From NCBI GenBank assembly GCA_015061365.1, contig SUWS01000005.1, forward strand, positions 1 to 64,000: a stretch of DNA of 64,000 nt, in the 5' to 3' direction. The translations under genes were made by a program, and so were the position numbers. Origin of the DNA: Lentimicrobiaceae bacterium. GTDB lineage: Bacteria > Bacteroidota > Bacteroidia > Bacteroidales > F082. The notes below the pieces were generated by a model, which saw only the letters and a list, made by a program, of their open reading frames with translations, ran no database searches and was not told where the DNA came from. Shown one piece after another: positions 1 to 8,608 of this stretch (positions are counted from its first letter, which is position 1; each line of letters begins with the position of its first letter).

Positions 1-36
1 CAGTACATTTTGTCGACTGAACTTCTTATGACCCTG

Positions 37-44
37 CAAATATA
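37..44 (-). promoter_or_regulatory. Candidate -7 box for a gene leaving the left edge
   Basis: On the minus strand this reads TATATTTG, matching the Bacteroidota -7 consensus TAnnTTTG. A possible ATG lies at 8..6 on the same strand, so a gene probably runs leftward out of the window. Only two codons are visible, so no CDS is called. Confidence 0.4.
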
Positions 45-93
45 CACAAAAAAATTATTGATAAAATGTTTTTTGTAATATAGTATCTACATT

Positions 94-136
94 AATTTTC
101 AACTTTCAACTTTCAACTTTCAATTTTCAATTTTCT
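94..136 (-). repeat. Heptamer word array, GAAARTT family
   Basis: On the minus strand the tract reads as consecutive 7-nt units GAAAATT and GAAAGTT. It starts inside the last codons of the CPBP protease gene, whose stop codon TGA (122..120) and last residues (K-I-E-N) are written in array words. Confidence 0.85.
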
Positions 137-992
137 TGTTTTTCTTTATCGCAAACCAGAATAATGCTATTGTGGCAACGACACTTAACAATGTAATGAC
201 GATGCCCGTTTTGCCGAAACCTTCAACATCGATATTTACCGCTCCTATACTGTTAAGGTAATACAGGAATACTATCGTTCCGTTGTTGGCGAAATGCATT
301 GCCATCGGAATCCAGATGCTTCTCGAATAGTAGTACATATATCCTAACAGCAATCCTATTATGAGTCGCGGGAAGAATCCGTAAAACTCAAGATGTATGA
401 AAGAGAATATCGCGGATGCTATGAATATGCCGATGTGCGCGTTTTTGCATAATTTTATTAAGGAAGTCTGTATGATTGAACGGAACAACAATTCTTCACC
501 GAATGCGGCTAATCCTGCAATCATGAATAAATTGATGATGAGGCCTCCTATATTGTCGACATACACGAGTTTCTCAATCATTTCCGTAGCCGATTCCTGC
601 ATCGTTTTCATCCATTCTTCCAAACCGCTCATCGACTCCGGAAGTTTTATATTGGCATTCCATTCTCCGATAATAGAGTTGAGCGGCATGATGGTATATG
701 TCATGGCTACGCCGATAAGGATCCATAATAACGTAGTCTTATTGAATCCCAACGATTTGAATGGCCGGTCGTTTATTAACATCGAATATATGATAGGAGG
801 AAGTATGAATGTGAAGATCTGACTACAGATCTGGATAAATCTCAGTGAGTTCATGTCGGTGGGGTTGCAACCCGTGATCAATGGATACGCTACGCCAATA
901 AGAGTGCCTAATATCAGACCTATGACTATTAACGCCGCTAATACGAAGATTCTCTCTAATTTGTTTGTTTTCTTAATAATTGGGAATTCCAT
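120..992 (-). CDS. CPBP family intramembrane metalloprotease
   Basis: This is a 290-residue polytopic membrane protein of the CPBP (Abi/CAAX-processing-like) family, which cleaves within or next to membranes. The family motifs are in order: EE..R (E166, E167, R171) in a helix, then FxxxH ending at His200, and HxxxN with His233 and Asn237. Hydrophobic helices lie near residues 14-40, 55-72, 87-105, 150-170 and 185-232. The ATG at 992 is preceded by a good -7 box (1010-1017), giving a leader of about 20 nt. The C-terminus and stop codon lie inside a repeat array. The substrate is unknown; in Bacteroidota such proteins are often orphan. The family assignment is secure; no specific function can be given. 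Confidence 0.9.
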   Translation of the reverse strand: MEFPIIKKTNKLERIFVLAALIVIGLILGTLIGVAYPLITGCNPTDMNSLRFIQICSQIFTFILPPIIYSMLINDRPFKSLGFNKTTLLWILIGVAMTYTIMPLNSIIGEWNANIKLPESMSGLEEWMKTMQESATEMIEKLVYVDNIGGLIINLFMIAGLAAFGEELLFRSIIQTSLIKLCKNAHIGIFIASAIFSFIHLEFYGFFPRLIIGLLLGYMYYYSRSIWIPMAMHFANNGTIVFLYYLNSIGAVNIDVEGFGKTGIVITLLSVVATIALFWFAIKKNKKIEN

Positions 993-1009
993 GATGTAAA
1001 AGTTTTTTG

Positions 1010-1017
1010 CAAATTTA
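1010..1017 (-). promoter_or_regulatory. -7 box for the CPBP protease gene
   Basis: Minus-strand TAAATTTG matches TAnnTTTG and lies 18 nt before the ATG at 992. No clear -33 TTTG was identified. Confidence 0.5.
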
Positions 1018-1042
1018 ATATTTTTTAATGAAACGAATTGAT

Positions 1043-1050
1043 TATTTTTG
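1043..1050 (+). promoter_or_regulatory. -7 box upstream of dusB, long leader
   Basis: TATTTTTG matches TAnnTTTG. If it drives dusB (ATG 1268), the mRNA has a leader of about 210 nt that contains a GGGGA...TCCCC hairpin (1066-1085) and the hairpin repeat at 1222-1260. Confidence 0.5.
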
Positions 1051-1221
1051 CAGGATAAAATAGAAGGGGACTTCTATAAATTCCCCGTTTAAGTAAATTT
1101 TGACAATTATGATAAAAACTTTTGCGTGCTTCGTGTTTTTTCTTGGGATATTTTCGCTTATCTTTCAATCACATAACTCGCTATGTTCTCTCAAGATAAA
1201 CAAAAATCTTCTCAAAGAAAA

Positions 1222-1260
1222 ATTCATAAATCACTCGCAAAGCAATTTGTAGAAATCCCC
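1222..1260 (-). repeat. Hairpin repeat H1, copy 1
   Basis: On the minus strand this reads GGGGATTTCTACAAATT, then GCTTTGCGAGTG, then ATTTATGAATT. It is one of three dispersed copies (others at 14564-14602 and 40844-40889) with consensus TTCTATAAAT-TGCTTTGTGAGTG-ATTTATAGAA. It lies 8 nt upstream of dusB. A second, partial arm (GGGGACTTCTATAAATT, 1066-1082) lies about 150 nt upstream in the opposite sense. Confidence 0.75.
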
Positions 1261-1267
1261 AGAAATT

Positions 1268-2260
1268 ATGATAAGAATCGCTGATATAGAATTTGAGGAT
1301 GTTCCTTTGTTGTTGGCTCCGATGGAAGGTGTTACCGATCCGCCGTTTCGTCACGCCTGCAAGGAACAGGGCGCGGATATTGTTTATTCAGAGTTTATCT
1401 CTTCCGACGGCTTGATCCGTGATGCCGTGAAGAGCGTACGTAAGTTAGGCTTCGTTGAAGAAGAGCGACCTTTCGGAGTGCAGATATTTGGCAACAGCAT
1501 CGAGCCTATGGTAGAAGCTGCCCGTTATGCCGAGCGTTACAATCCTGATATTATCGACATTAACTTCGGATGTCCTGTTAAGAAAGTCGCATCTAAAGGT
1601 GCTGGCTCAGGAATCTTGAACGATATTCCTAAGATGGTAGCCATCACCGAGGCAGTGGTTAAAGCGGTGAAGAAACCTGTAACAGTCAAGACGCGTCTCG
1701 GTTACGACAGCGATCATAAGGAAATCGTCGACATTGCGGAACGACTTCAGGATGTGGGGATAAGAGCGTTGACAATTCACGGACGTCTTCGTACTACAAA
1801 ATGGGGCGAGCCTGCCGACTGGACTTTGATAGGGGAGGTGAAGAACAATCCTCGCATGACGATCCCTATCATCGGTAATGGTGATGTCGTTGATGGACCT
1901 TCAGCGAAATATTTCTTAGATAATTTCGGTGTCGACGGACTTATGATAGGACGTGCCACTTATGGCAATCCATGGATTTTTAAAGAGATAAAACATTATT
2001 TGAAGACAGGCGAGTTGCTTCCTGCTCCGACGGTTGAAGAAAGGGTACGTGTTGCCAAAACTCATCTGACAGATTCTTTGGATTACAAAAAAGACGAGTT
2101 TTATGCCGTGATGGAGATGCGTAAACACTGGGGACTTTACTTCAAAGGCTTCGTCAATTTCAAGCAATTTAAGATGCGACTGATGGAGGTGAAGACCGTT
2201 GAAGAAGTGTTTATGATATTAGATGAAGTGGAGAACTATTATAGAATTTTGGAACTTTAG
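1268..2260 (+). CDS. dusB: tRNA-dihydrouridine synthase (DusB type)
   Basis: This 330-residue TIM-barrel flavoenzyme reduces uridine to dihydrouridine in the D-loop of tRNA using FMN and NADPH. The FMN-binding start APMEGVTDPPFR (17-28) and the catalytic cysteine in NFGCPVKK (Cys102) are intact, as are the later phosphate-binding IGNGDV and MIGRA segments. Length is normal for the family. It is monocistronic, followed by a tRNA gene on the same strand. The long leader holds a copy of a hairpin repeat. The last codons and stop (I-L-E-L-stop) run into words of the GAATTTTA/GAACTTTA array. The assignment to DusB rather than another Dus paralogue is by overall resemblance. Confidence 0.93.
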   Translation: MIRIADIEFEDVPLLLAPMEGVTDPPFRHACKEQGADIVYSEFISSDGLIRDAVKSVRKLGFVEEERPFGVQIFGNSIEPMVEAARYAERYNPDIIDINFGCPVKKVASKGAGSGILNDIPKMVAITEAVVKAVKKPVTVKTRLGYDSDHKEIVDIAERLQDVGIRALTIHGRLRTTKWGEPADWTLIGEVKNNPRMTIPIIGNGDVVDGPSAKYFLDNFGVDGLMIGRATYGNPWIFKEIKHYLKTGELLPAPTVEERVRVAKTHLTDSLDYKKDEFYAVMEMRKHWGLYFKGFVNFKQFKMRLMEVKTVEEVFMILDEVENYYRILEL

Positions 2261-2278
2261 AATTTTGTAATTTTAGAG
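2240..2278 (+). repeat. Octamer word array, GAATTTTA/GAACTTTA family
   Basis: The words TAGAATTTTGG, AACTTTAG, AATTTTGTAATTTTAG overlap the dusB stop codon. The same words recur after the helix-hairpin-helix gene at 50005-50040. Confidence 0.6.
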
Positions 2279-2395
2279 ATTGTATGTAAAGTGCTGATTT
2301 TATTTGTGTTGTTTTTGAAAAATGAATAAAATCAGAGAGTTAGATTTTTTTTAAATTTTTTTTTAAATTTTCTTATGAAGTTATCAATATTTTTG

Positions 2396-2403
2396 TAACT
2401 TTG
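2396..2403 (+). promoter_or_regulatory. -7 box of the tRNA(CAU) gene
   Basis: TAACTTTG matches TAnnTTTG, 37 nt before the tRNA. The run CTTTGCACTCGCAAAACA that starts in the box is shared exactly with the tRNA-Thr leader at 35134. Confidence 0.6.
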
Positions 2404-2439
2404 CACTCGCAAAACAAGGGTAAGAATTAAGATTATCCC

Positions 2440-2513
2440 GCTCCTATAGCTCAGTCGGTTAGAGTAGCTGACTCATAATCAGTTGGTCCCTGGTTCAAGT
2501 CCAGGTGGGAGCA
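2440..2513 (+). tRNA. tRNA with anticodon CAU (probably Ile2, possibly Met)
   Basis: A full cloverleaf is visible: acceptor GCTCCTA/TGGGAGC, D arm with AGCTCAGTCGGTTAGAGT, anticodon stem GCTGA/TCAGT with loop CTCATAA (anticodon 2474-2476) and a T arm with GGTTCAAGTCC. CCA is not encoded. The T and variable arms resemble the lysidine-modified minor tRNA-Ile more than elongator Met, but CAU genes cannot be separated with certainty by eye. Confidence 0.93.
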
Positions 2514-2516
2514 CAA

Positions 2517-2558
2517 GTTAAAACGCCAATTCGTTGAAGTTCAATGGTTGGCGTTTTT
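2517..2558 (+). terminator. Rho-independent terminator after tRNA(CAU)
   Basis: AAAACGCCAA is paired with TTGGCGTTTTT across a loop containing a smaller TTGAA/TTCAA stem, ending in a T run. Confidence 0.8.
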
Positions 2559-2682
2559 GCTTTATGTGGTCTACTGTGGTTGCAGAGTAGTATGCTTTTA
2601 AGTCTTCTCAGAGTATTAACAGAATCAGAACTAATTTGCATAATTCATGTAAAAATTGTACCGAAGTAAACGGTTAAAATGT

Positions 2683-2690
2683 TATATTTG
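2683..2690 (+). promoter_or_regulatory. -7 box for the LptF/G-type permease gene
   Basis: TATATTTG matches TAnnTTTG, 20 nt upstream of the TTG start, implying a leader of only about 15 nt. Confidence 0.55.
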
Positions 2691-2710
2691 CAAAACAAAT
2701 TCGCTGAATT

Positions 2711-4156
2711 TTGAAGAAGTTATATACATACATACTACGCTCGTTTATAGGCACATTTATATTCACGTTTTTTGTCGCCGTCTTCATCTTGCTGATGCAG
2801 TTCCTTTGGTGCTATCTTGACGATCTCGTCGGCAAAGGCTTAGGATTCGATGTCTTAGGCAAGTTGATGTTCTACACGTCAATAACTTTTGTACCAATGG
2901 CTATGCCTCTCGCCATACTGCTATCATCACTGATGTGCTTCGGTAACCTCGGCGAGTTTTACGAGCTTGTGGCGATGAAAGCCTCTGGCATCTCGGTATG
3001 GAAGATCATGCGCCCCTTGCTTGTATTTTCCATAGTGATGAGCTTGGTCGCCTTCGTGTTTTCAAATAATGTCCTGCCAGTTGCCACCCTCAAATCAAAA
3101 GTTCTTCTGCGCGACGTGAGGAAACAGAAGATGTCGTTCGATATTCCAGAAGGAAGGTTTTATAAAGGTATTGACGGCTACACGATAAGAGCCGGCAAGA
3201 AAGGTGCCGACGGCAACACTCTTTATGACTTGATGATTTATGATCATACCGAATATAAGGGCAACATCAAAGTCACAACAGCAGACTCTGCCACCATGGC
3301 ACTCTCACCAAATCAGACTGAGATAATTTTTACGCTATATGACGGATTCAACTATAGTGAAGTCGTTGATGATAAAGATTATAAAATAAAACGACCTTTC
3401 GAGAAGATGGAGTTTAGAAAACAACTTATCGCTTTCGACATCTCCGACTTCAGTATGACGGAAAGTGACGAAAGCACCATGAAAGGTCATCAATCGATGC
3501 TTAATCTAAGTCAGTTAGTTACTGCCATCGACTCATTGGAAATGAATTCTCAGGAACGTCTCGAATCGTATAAGAACTCTTTCAAAAACAGGATGCAGCA
3601 CCTTTCGTCTAAACATAACGTAAAAAACGACAAGAAGAAACATGCCGAACTCGACACCATTACAGTGTTTAAGTGGCCTTTGCTTGAGAACTTCAGCGAG
3701 AAGGAACAACAATCGATTGTCAATATGGCTATCACCGCCACGAAAAATCAAGTCGACAATATAGACATCAACATCAAAGACTTCGAGCGACAAGAGACGA
3801 ATATCAGGAAACACAAGCAAGTCATGCACGAGAAATTCTCTCTCAGCATCGCCTGTCTGCTGTTCTTCTTCATAGGTGCGCCTTTAGGTGCCATCATACG
3901 TAAAGGCGGGCTCGGACTTCCTATCGTCATCAGTGTGATATTCTTCGTGATTTATTACGTCATAACCATCACAAGTCAGCGTATCGCTATCGCTGGCGAC
4001 ATACCAGTATTTTTAGGCGTATGGATGTCGTCGATAATAATATTGCCTATTGGAGTCTTCCTGACAATAAAAGCCACGACAGACTCCGCGCTTCTCGATG
4101 GAGAAAGTTGGAAAAAGACATTTAATAAGATTTTCAAAAGAAATAAGAAACGATAA
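2711..4156 (+). CDS. LptF/LptG (YjgP/YjgQ) family LPS export permease
   Basis: This 481-residue inner-membrane protein belongs to the LptF/LptG family. These permeases pair with the LptB ATPase to push lipopolysaccharide onto the periplasmic bridge; LptB is encoded at 24042. Three helices near residues 12-35, 50-75 and 95-125 and three near 390-470 flank a long periplasmic domain with the expected beta-jellyroll start (DVRKQKMSFDIPEGRFY). The start is TTG at 2711: an in-frame TGA lies two codons upstream and the -7 box is just before it, so no longer ATG start exists. The gene ends 11 nt before a glycosyltransferase gene, probably co-transcribed. Whether it is F or G cannot be told. Confidence 0.88.
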   Translation: MKKLYTYILRSFIGTFIFTFFVAVFILLMQFLWCYLDDLVGKGLGFDVLGKLMFYTSITFVPMAMPLAILLSSLMCFGNLGEFYELVAMKASGISVWKIMRPLLVFSIVMSLVAFVFSNNVLPVATLKSKVLLRDVRKQKMSFDIPEGRFYKGIDGYTIRAGKKGADGNTLYDLMIYDHTEYKGNIKVTTADSATMALSPNQTEIIFTLYDGFNYSEVVDDKDYKIKRPFEKMEFRKQLIAFDISDFSMTESDESTMKGHQSMLNLSQLVTAIDSLEMNSQERLESYKNSFKNRMQHLSSKHNVKNDKKKHAELDTITVFKWPLLENFSEKEQQSIVNMAITATKNQVDNIDINIKDFERQETNIRKHKQVMHEKFSLSIACLLFFFIGAPLGAIIRKGGLGLPIVISVIFFVIYYVITITSQRIAIAGDIPVFLGVWMSSIIILPIGVFLTIKATTDSALLDGESWKKTFNKIFKRNKKR

Positions 4157-4167
4157 AACATATAGTT

Positions 4168-5391
4168 ATGAATATTTTGATGCTTTGCAACAAGTCGCCA
4201 TATCCGGCGGGAGAAGGCGGGCCGATGGCGATGAACAGTATCGTCAAAGGCTTGATAGGTGCCGGTCATAATGTAAAGATCCTTGCTGTCAATAGCGAGA
4301 AATATCATATTAAAGAAGAGGATATACCCAAGTCATATAAGAAAGAGACGAACATAGAGTTGGTAGATGTCGACTTGAGCATCAAACCTATAGCGGCGTT
4401 CAAGAATTTATTTACAGATAAGTCATATCACGTAGAGAGATTCATATCCGACAATTTCAAGAATAAGCTTATTGAAATCTTAGAAAAAAATAAGTACGAC
4501 ATAGTTCAGTTGGAGATGATCTATATGGCTCCATATATCGAAACCATCAGGGAACATTCCGATGCCACTATAGTCTTGCGTGCTCATAATGTGGAGCATC
4601 TTATATGGGAGAGGATCGCGAAGAAGACCAAGTTCCCGCTAAAACGATGGTATATCAATCATTTGGTCCGTACCTTGAGAAAATATGAGATGAACGTCAT
4701 AAATAAAGTCGACGGCATAGCTGCCATCACATACCGCGACGCAGCTTTTTTCAGAGGCGAGACTGCGGTTCCGGTGATAGATATTCCTTTCGGAGTGAAT
4801 CCCGACGAGTTTAATCCTGCCTATGAAGTGAAAGATAATCCGACATTATATCACATTGGTTCAATGAATTGGATGCCTAACGAGGAAGGTATACATTGGT
4901 TTCTCGATAATGTATGGGATAAAGTCGCTAAGAGAAATCCCGATTTACAGCTGAATCTCGCCGGACGTAATATGCCTAAATGGCTACTGAAACTGAAAAA
5001 GAAAAATGTTAATATCGTAGGTGAAGTCCCAGACGCTAAGGAGTTTGTCAAGAATAATGATATAGCTGTTGTTCCGTTGCTATCGGGCAGCGGCATAAGA
5101 ATCAAAATCATCGAGTCGATGGCGATGGGTAAGACCGTCGTGACGACAATGGTTGGAGCAGAGGGAATCCAGTATTCGGAATATGAAAATATTATTATCG
5201 CCGACTCGCCGTCAAAAATGGTCGAGGTGATTTGCAAGATAGTAAAAGAACCCGATGAGGCACAACGTATAGGATGCAATGCGCGACGACTCGTTGAAGA
5301 TATTTATGACAACAAGAAGATCATAGAGAGACTGCTTCTGTTCTACGATGAGATTAGCTCAGCAAAAAAAAACGTGACACATATTAATTAA
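4168..5391 (+). CDS. Glycosyltransferase, GT4-like (group 1)
   Basis: This 407-residue GT-B glycosyltransferase is probably part of surface polysaccharide synthesis. The N-terminal domain begins with MNILMLCNKSPYPAGEGG, typical of acceptor-binding loops of group 1 enzymes. The C-terminal domain has the nucleotide-sugar segment with GSGIRIKIIESMAMGKTVV and the conserved glutamate (Glu of IIESMA). It lies 11 nt after the LptF/G-type gene and 14 nt before a second glycosyltransferase, suggesting one operon. Donor and acceptor sugars cannot be inferred. Confidence 0.88.
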   Translation: MNILMLCNKSPYPAGEGGPMAMNSIVKGLIGAGHNVKILAVNSEKYHIKEEDIPKSYKKETNIELVDVDLSIKPIAAFKNLFTDKSYHVERFISDNFKNKLIEILEKNKYDIVQLEMIYMAPYIETIREHSDATIVLRAHNVEHLIWERIAKKTKFPLKRWYINHLVRTLRKYEMNVINKVDGIAAITYRDAAFFRGETAVPVIDIPFGVNPDEFNPAYEVKDNPTLYHIGSMNWMPNEEGIHWFLDNVWDKVAKRNPDLQLNLAGRNMPKWLLKLKKKNVNIVGEVPDAKEFVKNNDIAVVPLLSGSGIRIKIIESMAMGKTVVTTMVGAEGIQYSEYENIIIADSPSKMVEVICKIVKEPDEAQRIGCNARRLVEDIYDNKKIIERLLLFYDEISSAKKNVTHIN

Positions 5392-5405
5392 AAGCATACC
5401 ATATT

Positions 5406-6590
5406 ATGAAGATATTTGTACTCTTGCCGAGAATACCGTGGCCTCTCGAAAAAGGCGACAAACTGAGAGCCTACAACCAGATCAAGCAGCTTGCCTTGAA
5501 TAATGAAGTGATATTGTGTGCTTTGAATACTGATAAGAATATCAATAAGGATGATGCCCGTAAAGCATTACAACCGTATTGTTCTTCTATACATTTCTTC
5601 GATGTCGGTAAGATGTCGATATTGACAAACTTAGCAAGAGCATTCTTCAAAGGTCTTCCAATACAATGCGGATATTTTTATAACAAAAAGATTCATAAAA
5701 AAATACATGAACTCATAAAAGAACATAATCCGGATATGCTCTTCGGTCAGCTGCTGAGGACCGCTGAATATATCCGTCACGAAAAAACACCTAAAACCAT
5801 CGACTATCAGGATGTGTTTTCAATGGGTATGAAACGAAGATATGAAATAGCCCCATTCTATTTGAGACCTTTCTTTAACATGGAATATAAACGTCTCAGA
5901 CGTTACGAACACGACATATTCGATGACTTCGATGTCAAGACGATAATAAGTGTACAAGACCGTGACGACATCGACCATCCAAAGAAAGAAGAGATACTCA
6001 TCGTGCCGAACGGCGTGGATCACGAATATTACACTCCTCAGAATCAGGAGAAGAAATACGACATCGTGTTTACCGGCAATATGGCTTACGCACCCAATGT
6101 CAACGCGGTGGAATATCTTGCCAATCATATCATGCCTTTGGTGTGGAAACATCTTCCCGATGCGAAATTATATATTGCGGGCGCGACACCAGACCCTCGC
6201 GTTAAAAAGGTGGCTTCCGAGAATATCATCATCAGCGGATGGCTCGACGATATGAGAGATGCATACGCGCAAAGCAGAATCTTCATAGCTCCGATGAGAA
6301 TAGGAACCGGACTTCAAAACAAACTCCTTGAAGCTATGTCCATGCGCCTGCCTTGTATCACTACGTCGTTGGCAAACGGATCGTTACACGCAGAAGAAGG
6401 CAAAGAGATACTCGTAGGAAATAACGAATACGAGCTCGCCGACCATATCGTCACGTTATTGACAGATAAAGAGAAAACAGAATCCATAGCGCAAAACGGA
6501 TATGACTTCGTACATCGCGTCTATGACTGGGGAATGGCGACGAATATTATGGAAGAAGCGATGGGGTTAAAATTGAAAATTGAAAGTTGA
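5406..6590 (+). CDS. Glycosyltransferase, group 1 (TIGR03087-like)
   Basis: This 394-residue GT-B fold glycosyltransferase starts KIFVLLPRIPWPLEKGDKLR, a hallmark of the sugar transferases once named with PEP-CTERM/EpsH systems. The C-terminal donor-binding region has RIGTGLQNKLLEAMSM with the conserved Glu. It follows the preceding transferase by 14 nt and likely works in the same glycan pathway. The last residues (L-K-L-K-I-E-S) and stop TGA are written in GAAAATT/GAAAGTT array words, so the native C-terminus has probably been replaced by repeat sequence. Confidence 0.87.
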   Translation: MKIFVLLPRIPWPLEKGDKLRAYNQIKQLALNNEVILCALNTDKNINKDDARKALQPYCSSIHFFDVGKMSILTNLARAFFKGLPIQCGYFYNKKIHKKIHELIKEHNPDMLFGQLLRTAEYIRHEKTPKTIDYQDVFSMGMKRRYEIAPFYLRPFFNMEYKRLRRYEHDIFDDFDVKTIISVQDRDDIDHPKKEEILIVPNGVDHEYYTPQNQEKKYDIVFTGNMAYAPNVNAVEYLANHIMPLVWKHLPDAKLYIAGATPDPRVKKVASENIIISGWLDDMRDAYAQSRIFIAPMRIGTGLQNKLLEAMSMRLPCITTSLANGSLHAEEGKEILVGNNEYELADHIVTLLTDKEKTESIAQNGYDFVHRVYDWGMATNIMEEAMGLKLKIES

Positions 6591-6610
6591 AAGTTGAAAA
6601 TTGAAAAAAT
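6566..6610 (+). repeat. Heptamer array GAAARTT overlapping a stop codon
   Basis: Consecutive GAAAATT and GAAAGTT units encode the last residues and the TGA stop of the preceding glycosyltransferase. Confidence 0.85.
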
Positions 6611-6611
6611 A

Positions 6612-6712
6612 ACTTCCGCCTCTAATGCGTTAGGGATTGAAGCGGCATCCTTTTGTAGCGAAGCGGAAAAAGATATAGCGGAAAGCCCGACGGCGGAGCC
6701 GGAACGCCCGAA
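6612..6712 (+). other. GC-rich structured intergenic element
   Basis: The tract is far more GC-rich than its surroundings. It holds ATCCTTTT paired with AAAAAGAT around an AGCGAAGCGG loop, then a compact GCCCG...CGGCGGAGCCGG hairpin ending in GGAACGCCCG. It resembles a dispersed element I recall from other Bacteroidota genomes (start TAGGGATTGAAGCGG, core AGATATAGCGGAAAGC). I cannot verify this here, nor name an Rfam family. It is probably a repeat or an RNA 3' element. Confidence 0.6.
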
Positions 6713-6715
6713 TAT

Positions 6716-6825
6716 GTTAAAATCTGAAAATCTGAGAATCTGAGAATCTGAGAAACTGAAAATTGAAAGTTGAAAATAATTGTGGACAATGACTGTTGAC
6801 TGTAGTCTGTTGTCCGTTGACTCAA
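6716..6825 (+). repeat. Composite word array before ettA
   Basis: CTGAGAAT octamers (6722-6755) pass into GAAARTT heptamers (6757-6775), then into CTGTTGA/CTGTTGT/CCGTTGA heptamers (6789-6824), ending with GTTGAC 13 nt before the ettA ATG. Confidence 0.8.
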
Positions 6826-6837
6826 AAAATAAAAAAC

Positions 6838-8511
6838 ATGGCAGACGACAAGAAGATAATTTTTTCTATGGTAGGTGTGAGCAAAGTGATTCCGCCTTCA
6901 AGACAGATTTTGAAAGACATTTATTTGTCATTTTATTATGGAGCAAAAATAGGTATCATCGGATTGAACGGATCTGGAAAATCCACCTTATTGAAAATCA
7001 TTGCAGGCAAAGATAAGTCATATAACGGAGAAGTAGTTTTCTCTCCAGGATATTCTGTTGGTATGTTAGATCAGGAGCCGGAATTGGATAACAGCAAGAC
7101 TGTGAAGGAAGTCGTTCAAGAAGGCATTCAGGAAGTCGTTGACATTTTGAAGAGATATGAGGAAGTCAACGCCCGTTTCATGGAAGAACTCACCGACGAC
7201 GAGATGAACGCTCTCGTGGAAGAACAAGGTCAGCTCACCGATTTGATTGAACAGCATGACGCTTGGGATTTGGACAGCAAACTTGAGAGAGCTATGGACG
7301 CGCTCAACTGTCCTGACGGCGACACTCCTGTGAAGAACCTCTCCGGTGGTGAACGTCGCCGCGTGGCATTGGTGCGACTTCTTCTCCAAGAACCAGATAT
7401 TTTATTATTAGACGAACCAACCAACCACCTTGACGCAGAGGCGATCAACTGGTTAGAGCAACACTTGCAACAATATAAAGGAACCGTTATCGCTGTCACC
7501 CACGACCGTTACTTCTTAGACCACGTGGCAGGCTGGATTTTAGAATTAGACCGCGGTGAAGGCATTCCATGGAAAGGCAACTACTCCTCATGGCTCGACC
7601 AGAAGACAGCACGCATGGCGATGGAGGAGAAGACAGAAAGCAAACGCCGCAAGACTTTAGAACGCGAGCTCGAATGGGTCAGGATGGCACCGAAAGCACG
7701 TCACGCCAAAGGCAAGGCACGTCTCGCTTCATACGAGAAACTCCTTAACGAAGACGTGAAAGAAAAAGAAGAAAAATTAGAGATATATATCCCGAACGGC
7801 GACCGTCTTGGCAATAAAGTCATTGAGGCAAAGAACATAACGAAAGCATACGGCGATAAACTGTTGTTCGAGAACTTGAGTTTCAGTCTGCCGCCGGCAG
7901 GTATCGTCGGTGTCATCGGACCTAACGGCGCAGGTAAGACGACTTTGTTCCGTCTCATCATGGGATTGGAGAAACCAGACTCAGGCGAGTTTGAGGTAGG
8001 CGAGACAGTGAAGACGGGCTACGTAGATCAGCAGCACGCCGACATCGATCCGGAGCAGACAGTATGGGAAGTCATCTCTGGCGGCAACGAATTGATACAA
8101 CTTGGCAAACGCACCATGAACTCAAGAGCTTACGTCTCGAGATTTAATTTCGGAGGCAACGACCAACAAAAGAAAGCCGGCGTCTTGTCGGGCGGCGAAC
8201 GTAACAGAATGCACTTGGCGTTGACATTGAAACAAGAAGCCAACGTACTTCTCCTCGACGAACCTACCAACGACATCGACGTTAACACATTACGTGCTTT
8301 AGAAGAAGGTTTGGAAAACTTCGCGGGATGCGCCGTCGTCATCTCTCACGACAGATGGTTCTTGGATAGAATCGCGACACACATACTCGCTTTCGAAGGC
8401 GACTCACAAGTGTATTTCTTCGAAGGAAGTTATTCGGAATATGAAGAGAACAAGATTAAACGACTTGGCAACGCAACGCCTAAGAAGTTTAAATATAAGA
8501 AATTGATGTAA
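6838..8511 (+). CDS. ettA: Energy-dependent translational throttle protein EttA (ABC-F)
   Basis: This 557-residue soluble ABC-F ATPase binds the ribosomal E site and gates entry into elongation according to the ATP/ADP ratio. Two ABC domains are complete: [33 protein letters not shown] in the first and [33 protein letters not shown] in the second. A charged linker between them contains the arm region. ATG at 6838 is chosen because MADDKKIIFSMVGVSKV is the usual EttA start; upstream in-frame codons lie in a repeat array. Length matches the family. Repeat arrays flank it on both sides. Confidence 0.95.
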   Translation: MADDKKIIFSMVGVSKVIPPSRQILKDIYLSFYYGAKIGIIGLNGSGKSTLLKIIAGKDKSYNGEVVFSPGYSVGMLDQEPELDNSKTVKEVVQEGIQEVVDILKRYEEVNARFMEELTDDEMNALVEEQGQLTDLIEQHDAWDLDSKLERAMDALNCPDGDTPVKNLSGGERRRVALVRLLLQEPDILLLDEPTNHLDAEAINWLEQHLQQYKGTVIAVTHDRYFLDHVAGWILELDRGEGIPWKGNYSSWLDQKTARMAMEEKTESKRRKTLERELEWVRMAPKARHAKGKARLASYEKLLNEDVKEKEEKLEIYIPNGDRLGNKVIEAKNITKAYGDKLLFENLSFSLPPAGIVGVIGPNGAGKTTLFRLIMGLEKPDSGEFEVGETVKTGYVDQQHADIDPEQTVWEVISGGNELIQLGKRTMNSRAYVSRFNFGGNDQQKKAGVLSGGERNRMHLALTLKQEANVLLLDEPTNDIDVNTLRALEEGLENFAGCAVVISHDRWFLDRIATHILAFEGDSQVYFFEGSYSEYEENKIKRLGNATPKKFKYKKLM

Positions 8512-8514
8512 TTA

Positions 8515-8598
8515 AAATCTGAGAAATTGAGAATCTGAGAATCTGATAATTTCTCTCAGGTTTTCAGGTTCTCAGATTTTCAGGTTTTCAGGTTTAAT
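8515..8598 (+). repeat. Inverted CTGAGAAT word array, terminator-like
   Basis: Sense-polarity words (CTGAGAAATTGAGAATCTGA) after the ettA stop are followed by the complementary words (TCTCAGG, TTTTCAGG, TTCTCAGA) before the next gene. The tract can fold into one long hairpin and may end ettA transcription. Confidence 0.75.
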
Positions 8599-8608
8599 AA
8601 TATTCATT

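Noticed and set aside
1109..1252. Small ORF (about 47 residues) in the dusB leader
   Set aside because: Its second half is the H1 hairpin repeat, there is no ribosome-binding site and no family resemblance; best explained as chance.
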